A stretch of DNA of 8,138 nt from Rhodothermaceae bacterium (lineage in GTDB: Bacteria; Bacteroidota; Rhodothermia; Rhodothermales; JAHEMB01): assembly GCA_024643915.1 (NCBI GenBank), contig JAHEMB010000119.1, positions 1-8,138 on the forward strand, given 5' to 3'. Of this stretch, positions 6,342 through 8,138 are shown one piece after another. The number at the start of each line of letters is the position of its first letter. Within the stretch, counting starts at the first letter, position 1. The notes beneath the pieces are model-generated. The model was given only the letters and a program-made list of their open reading frames with translations, searched no databases and had not been told where the DNA came from. A program made the position numbers and the translations under genes.

Positions 6342-6624
6342 AGAGTTTCGGGTCTCGAATTTCGAGCAAAAAGAACCGGCCAACCGGCAACCATCAACCT
6401 TATCTTCACCGCATCTCTTCTACGCCTTCACATCCCCATTTCAACGGCAGCGTACCTACTCCCAACCGGAGCCAGCGGGTCGATGCGAAGGCCCGGAAAG
6501 GAGCTTGTAAGGGACGGGTCAAAATTCGGAGAATTCACCTCCGTTTCGCGTTTCTAGCGGGTCTTTCTGGGTAATTTCGCGTTCGAAAGGGCTGGATTTT
6601 GAGGGTCACTCGCCCCCTGTTCGC
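6342..6624 (+). other. Intergenic gap inside the ATP synthase cluster
   Basis: These 283 bases hold no gene I can support. Visible elements are CTCGAA/TTCGAG arms around one base (6354-6366), two copies of AACCGGC eight bases apart (6374-6380 and 6382-6388), a CGGAG/CTCCG hairpin (6528-6544), and TAATTTCG at 6572-6579, one base off the Bacteroidota TAnnTTTG element but without a good upstream TTG. A 60-codon frame at 6328-6510 is probably chance. The size of the gap suggests that the downstream atp genes may have their own promoter here. Confidence 0.5.
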
Positions 6625-6909
6625 ATGGAGTTGAGCATCACGTTGGGTGCGGGCCTCGGGTTGCTGTACGGCCTCGCCAGCTTCCTCACCTGGAAGTGGG
6701 CCGAGCGCCACCGGAGCACCGGCCGTTTCCTGATGATTTTTCTGGGCGGCATGATTGCGCGGCTGTTTGCGGCGCTGGCCCTGGTGGTGCTGGTTGTGGC
6801 CCTCGTGCCGGTGCACGTGGGCTTTTTCGTTGGCGTCTTCCTGGCCGTCTTTTTGGTCGGGCTTGGCGCTGAGGTGCTGCAGATGCACCGGGCCGGATCG
6901 CAGCCGTAG
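6625..6909 (+). CDS. AtpI-like small membrane protein between atpZ and atpB
   Basis: The 94-residue product is almost entirely hydrophobic, with three likely membrane segments (about 4-22, 36-61 and 64-86) and a short polar tail. Basic residues cluster in the first loop (WKWAERHRSTGRF). Its position directly before atpB and the sequence GGMIARLFAALALVVLVVAL fit the small AtpI/AtpR-type accessory proteins found at this spot in Bacteroidota and Chlorobi ATP synthase clusters, which are thought to help assemble or stabilise the membrane sector. Primary sequence conservation in such proteins is low, so the assignment rests mainly on topology and context. The ATG at 6625 lacks a nearby Shine-Dalgarno; the closest purine run (GAGGG) is about 20 bases away. 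The atpB start codon is 44 bases past the stop. Confidence 0.75.
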   Translation: MELSITLGAGLGLLYGLASFLTWKWAERHRSTGRFLMIFLGGMIARLFAALALVVLVVALVPVHVGFFVGVFLAVFLVGLGAEVLQMHRAGSQP

Positions 6910-6919
6910 TTGCTTCCCG

Positions 6920-6927
6920 TTTTTTTT
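6920..6927 (+). promoter_or_regulatory. Run of eight T before atpB
   Basis: An uninterrupted T8 stands out in this GC-rich DNA, 26 bases before the atpB start codon. Upstream, CGGG (from about 6889) can pair with CCCG (6916-6919), but the stem is short and the intervening loop is long, so it is at best a weak terminator or pause site. A small CTCT/AGAG hairpin lies between it and the start codon. The function is uncertain. Confidence 0.3.
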
Positions 6928-6953
6928 AAGACTCTAGCCTCTTGCGAGAGAGC

Positions 6954-8138
6954 ATGGCGCAGCTTGCTAAAGCTTTTCTGATGTTCGCCCTGCTGGCGCT
7001 TCTGCCGGCGGTGTCCCCGGCGCTGGCTTCGGAGGACGGGGAGGAGTTCGACCCCGTCCATCACACCTCCGATGGCTACTACCTCGACTTTTCGCCCATC
7101 GGCAAGATCGAGTTGCCCCGCATCTTCCTCGTTCATAGCGAGGCGGGCGGCTATGGGCTAGACTTCTTCTCGTCCACATCCGCCGTCGCCGCCTCGGGCA
7201 AGTACCGCGCCGTTGAGCATGGAGAGGAAGGCAGCCTGGCCGAAACGGAGGCCGAGCCTTTCGAGGTGACGGAAGACGAGGTGCAGGACGGGTCGCCCGC
7301 TGCGCACAGTGCCGAGCTGACGGCGGGCAGCATCCACCTTGAATCGGAGATCGAGCCGGTGGAAGGGGAGATCGTCGTTGACTTTTCGATCACGCGTCAC
7401 CTCGTTTTTGTCCTCATCGGGGCGGGCCTCGTGCTGCTGATCTTCCTGACGCTGGCGGGCCGCTACAAGCGCGGCGTGGGACGAGAGACGGCGCCGAAAG
7501 GGCTCTTTCAGAATCTCTTCGAGACGCTCATCGTCTTCGTCCGCGACGACATCGCCAAGCCGAACCTGGGCGACAAGTACGCCAAGTTCCTGCCCTACCT
7601 GCTGACGGTCTTCTTCTTCATTCTCACCTGCAATTTGCTTGGCCTCGTGCCTTTCGGCGCCACGGCCACGGCCAACCTGATGGTGACGGCGGTGCTGGCG
7701 ACGGCCACGTTCCTCGTCACGCAGATCAACGGCTCGAAAGACCACTGGGCACACGTCTTCAACCCGCCCGGCGTGCCGGCTTTCGTCAAGCCCATCATGA
7801 TCCCGGTCGAGATCCTCGGCTTGTTCACCAAGCCCTTCGCTCTCGCCATCCGGCTTTTCGCCAACATGACGGCCGGGCACCTGGTTATCCTGAGCCTCAT
7901 CGGCCTCATTTTTACCTTCACCAATATCTTCGGGCCGGGGGTGGGCTGGGGCGTCTCGCCGGTGAGCGTGGTCTTCTCGCTCTTTATCTACCTGCTGGAG
8001 ATCCTGGTAGCGTTCATCCAGGCCTACATCTTCACCATCCTCTCGGCGCTCTTCATCGGCATGGCCGTGGCGGAGCACCACCACGAGCACGAAGATGAGG
8101 TAGGCGAACTGCCCACCCATTACGAGGACCACGGCGAC
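6954..8138 (+). CDS. atpB: F0F1 ATP synthase subunit a (C-terminus beyond the right edge)
   Basis: Subunit a forms the proton half-channels of the membrane motor against the c-ring. The frame is open for 395 codons to the window edge. Residues 1-26 form a signal-peptide-like segment (MAQLAKAFLMFALLALLPAV, then SPALAS). Residues 27-145 form a very acidic extension (28 Asp/Glu against 4 Lys/Arg), probably periplasmic. The core begins near 148, with membrane segments at about 149-168, 212-235, 238-257, 280-325 and 333-372. The essential arginine is R300 in IRLFANMTAGH (E. coli R210), followed by N304 and H309; E349 and Q356 lie in LLEILVAFIQAYIF. The 21 residues after the last membrane segment are His- and acid-rich. 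E. coli subunit a is about 271 residues, so this is a long form of the type known from Bacteroidota. The start at 6954 has only a weak GAGAG upstream but gives the expected signal peptide. Genes for subunits c and b would be expected next. Confidence 0.96.
   Translation, partial: MAQLAKAFLMFALLALLPAVSPALASEDGEEFDPVHHTSDGYYLDFSPIGKIELPRIFLVHSEAGGYGLDFFSSTSAVAASGKYRAVEHGEEGSLAETEAEPFEVTEDEVQDGSPAAHSAELTAGSIHLESEIEPVEGEIVVDFSITRHLVFVLIGAGLVLLIFLTLAGRYKRGVGRETAPKGLFQNLFETLIVFVRDDIAKPNLGDKYAKFLPYLLTVFFFILTCNLLGLVPFGATATANLMVTAVLATATFLVTQINGSKDHWAHVFNPPGVPAFVKPIMIPVEILGLFTKPFALAIRLFANMTAGHLVILSLIGLIFTFTNIFGPGVGWGVSPVSVVFSLFIYLLEILVAFIQAYIFTILSALFIGMAVAEHHHEHEDEVGELPTHYEDHGD

Noticed and set aside
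6374..6392. AACCGGC copies as a possible repeat array
   Set aside because: Only two full copies and one partial copy at an eight-base period; too little to call an array or a binding-site cluster.
6328..6510. 60-codon plus-strand frame overlapping the end of the AtpZ-like gene
   Set aside because: Low-complexity polar sequence with no domain or membrane segment and no convincing ribosome binding site; probably chance.
7158..8132. Minus-strand frame of 324 codons
   Set aside because: It is antisense to atpB, and its composition (runs of Arg, His, Asp, Glu, Gln) is what the complement of hydrophobic codons produces.

Overview
The window is about 8.1 kb of GC-rich bacterial DNA. It looks like chromosome from a member of the Bacteroidota/Rhodothermota side of the tree; Rhodothermales-like is my best guess, not a proof. 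Four things suggest this: an ATP synthase a-subunit with a long signal-peptide-bearing acidic N-terminal extension, an OmpA-family protein carrying PKD domains, a SalY/MacB-type permease of the kind common in these phyla, and generally poor Shine-Dalgarno sites. No mobile element, CRISPR array, tRNA or rRNA is visible.

Left half, minus strand (bases 1-4224). Reading leftwards there are three genes. First is an outer-membrane protein (signal peptide, beta-barrel, two PKD domains, OmpA-like C-terminus), which ends in a clear intrinsic terminator. Second is a secreted protein of unknown function with a CGCP/WD-type motif. Third is an FtsX/MacB-type ABC transporter permease whose C-terminal part lies beyond the left edge. 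The permease runs off the edge, yet about 493 codons read cleanly and match the family from the first residue.

Middle (4225-4506). This is a divergent intergenic region. It holds a strong ribosome binding site for the minus-strand OmpA-like gene, a candidate Bacteroidota-type promoter for the plus strand, and a run of three inverted repeats in what would be the leader of the rightward operon.

Right half, plus strand (4507-8138). In order: a membrane-anchored M23 (LytM) peptidoglycan endopeptidase, a bactofilin, an AtpZ/AtpI-type small membrane protein, a second small AtpI-like membrane protein, and atpB (F0 subunit a), which is still open at the right edge. The peptidase and bactofilin form a known kind of cell-wall/shape pair. 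The last three begin an F0 ATP synthase gene cluster. Bactofilin and the AtpZ-like gene are separated by one base, so the cell-shape and ATP-synthase blocks are probably transcribed together.

I see no convincing new defence or mobile system. The more interesting points are the swapped His/Glu pair and acidic extensions of the a-subunit, the structured leader, the atypical OmpA domain, and the secreted unknown.
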